From: Aureimonas jatrophae
GTDB taxonomy: Bacteria > Pseudomonadota > Alphaproteobacteria > Rhizobiales > Rhizobiaceae
Reading direction: 5' to 3'
Length of the DNA stretch: 64,000 nucleotides
Assembly: GCF_900104035.1 (NCBI RefSeq)
Contig: NZ_FNIT01000003.1
Coordinates: forward strand, 62,001-126,000
Shown: positions 63,332-64,000 of the stretch, piece after piece
How the letters are laid out: the number at the start of each line of letters is the position of its first letter
How positions within the stretch are numbered: the first letter of the stretch is position 1
Translations under genes and position numbers: made by a program
Notes under the pieces: generated by a model
Told to the model about the DNA's origin: nothing
Databases searched by the model: none
The model's input: only the letters and a program-made list of their open reading frames with translations

Positions 63332-63976
63332 TTACTCGCCGCCGCGCTTGCCCGGCTGACGGGACGGCGCGAGGTCCTCGTCGCACCGGTCGCGTCGGAA
63401 CAGCCGATCGCGTAGCAACGATCCGCCCTGCTGCCACATGATGAAGGCGACGAGCAGGACGAGCAGCACGCCGACGATCACCATCACCCAGTGCTCCATT
63501 TGCTCGAGTCGCGCGAAGACGCCGGTGATGGAATACCCGAACACGTAGCCGATCGTCGTGAACAGGCCCGCCCAGATAAAGGCGCCGATCGCATTCAGGA
63601 CGAGGAAGCGACGAACGCTGATCGACGACAGTCCGAGAGCGATGAGGCCTGGGACGCGCAGACCGTAAACATAGCGGTTCACGATCACGAAGTAGGCCTG
63701 GAAGCGGTCCACGAGGCGTAGCGCCTTCGCGAACTTGGGCTTCTTCGTCCAGCGCCGGACCCAGCGGCTATCGGAGAAGTATCGCGAGAACAGAAAGACC
63801 GCGAGATCGCCGCAGAACGATCCGATCAACGCCAGCGTGGCCATCAACTGCCACGGATAGGTGCCGCGATAGGCCAGGAATCCGCCGATGATCGCGAAGA
63901 CCTCGCCCTCGAAGAACGTTCCGATGAAGACGATGATCGGACCGAACCGGTCGATCAGGCCGAGAATTTCATACAC
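63332..63976 (-). CDS. DedA/VTT-family membrane protein
   Basis: 214 residues with about five hydrophobic segments. PIIVFIGTFFEGEVFAIIGGF, the F(F)xR/RYxP-like RYVYGLRVPGLIALG and a C-terminal helix are DedA traits; members flip phospholipids or undecaprenyl phosphate. A GTG start at 63976 has GGAG six bases upstream; TTG at 63988 or a start beyond the window edge cannot be excluded. Convergent with the DAHP synthase gene. Confidence 0.85.
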   Translation of the reverse strand: MYEILGLIDRFGPIIVFIGTFFEGEVFAIIGGFLAYRGTYPWQLMATLALIGSFCGDLAVFLFSRYFSDSRWVRRWTKKPKFAKALRLVDRFQAYFVIVNRYVYGLRVPGLIALGLSSISVRRFLVLNAIGAFIWAGLFTTIGYVFGYSITGVFARLEQMEHWVMVIVGVLLVLLVAFIMWQQGGSLLRDRLFRRDRCDEDLAPSRQPGKRGGE

Positions 63977-64000
63977 GCGCGACTCCAAAAAGCGCTGCCC

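Noticed and set aside
1-64000. CRISPR arrays, IS elements, prophage genes, rRNA
   Set aside because: No regularly spaced repeats, transposase motifs, phage structural genes or rRNA sequence seen on either strand.

Overview
The window is high-GC, densely packed bacterial chromosome. It almost certainly comes from an alphaproteobacterium of the order Hyphomicrobiales (Rhizobiales). The main reasons are the AcpXL/LpxXL very-long-chain fatty acid cluster for lipid A, the rhizobial-type gph-rpiA-DUF2059-gor order, an Anbu proteasome-like operon, minCDE behind a CtrA-type box, and a class II DAHP synthase. I cannot assign a genus from sequence alone. I see no insertion sequence, prophage, CRISPR array or rRNA, and only one tRNA gene, tRNA-Val(CAC).

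Layout. 0-0.8 kb: 3' end of aspS. 1.0-8.6 kb: a cell-envelope cluster of HAD-UbiA phosphoribosyl/prenyl transferase, DprE1-like oxidase, small EamA/SMR transporter, extended SDR and class III aminotransferase, facing a GT-C-like membrane protein. This looks like a polyprenyl-linked pentose (D-arabinose-type) donor pathway. 8.8-13.7 kb: vWA protein, YbhN-like membrane protein, entericidin, single-domain response regulator, and a c-di-GMP phosphodiesterase with a degenerate GGDEF domain. 13.7-18.6 kb: lpxXL-adh-fabF1-fabF2-acpXL without fabZ. 18.8-24.5 kb: dusA, aspartic protease, histidine kinase, uracil-DNA-glycosylase-like protein, Lrp regulator, HIBADH-family dehydrogenase. 24.7-31.4 kb: TetR regulator, polar amino acid ABC transporter lacking its ATPase, mobA, DMT transporter, lipoprotein, moaA, DUF971 protein. 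31.4-34.7 kb: Anbu / alpha-E / ATP-grasp operon. 34.9-40.3 kb: SorC regulator and smoEFGK-type polyol ABC transporter.

40.5-46.3 kb: rfbCBD and a RgpF-like protein, then a sugar aminotransferase and a GT4 glycosyltransferase on the opposite strand. 46.4-53.8 kb: LprI-like protein, tspO, XylB-like sugar dehydrogenase, purU, minCDE, two small proteins, osmoprotectant-binding protein, pdxJ. 53.8-57.8 kb: an unusual CysC protein fused to GTPase-less CysN barrels, then rfbA and a Wzm/Wzt-like polysaccharide exporter. 57.9-64 kb: tRNA-Val, gph, rpiA, DUF2059, gor, class II DAHP synthase and a DedA protein.

Functionally, much of the window builds the cell envelope. It encodes a lipid-linked pentose, the C28-type acyl chain of lipid A, a complete set of dTDP-L-rhamnose enzymes (rfbA placed about 12 kb from rfbCBD), and a polysaccharide ABC exporter. 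The most unusual items are the CysC protein whose N-terminus looks like a shrunken, P-loop-less CysN GTPase, the probable lipid-pentose pathway, the FabF2 subunit without a catalytic cysteine, and the predicted CtrA control of minCDE.
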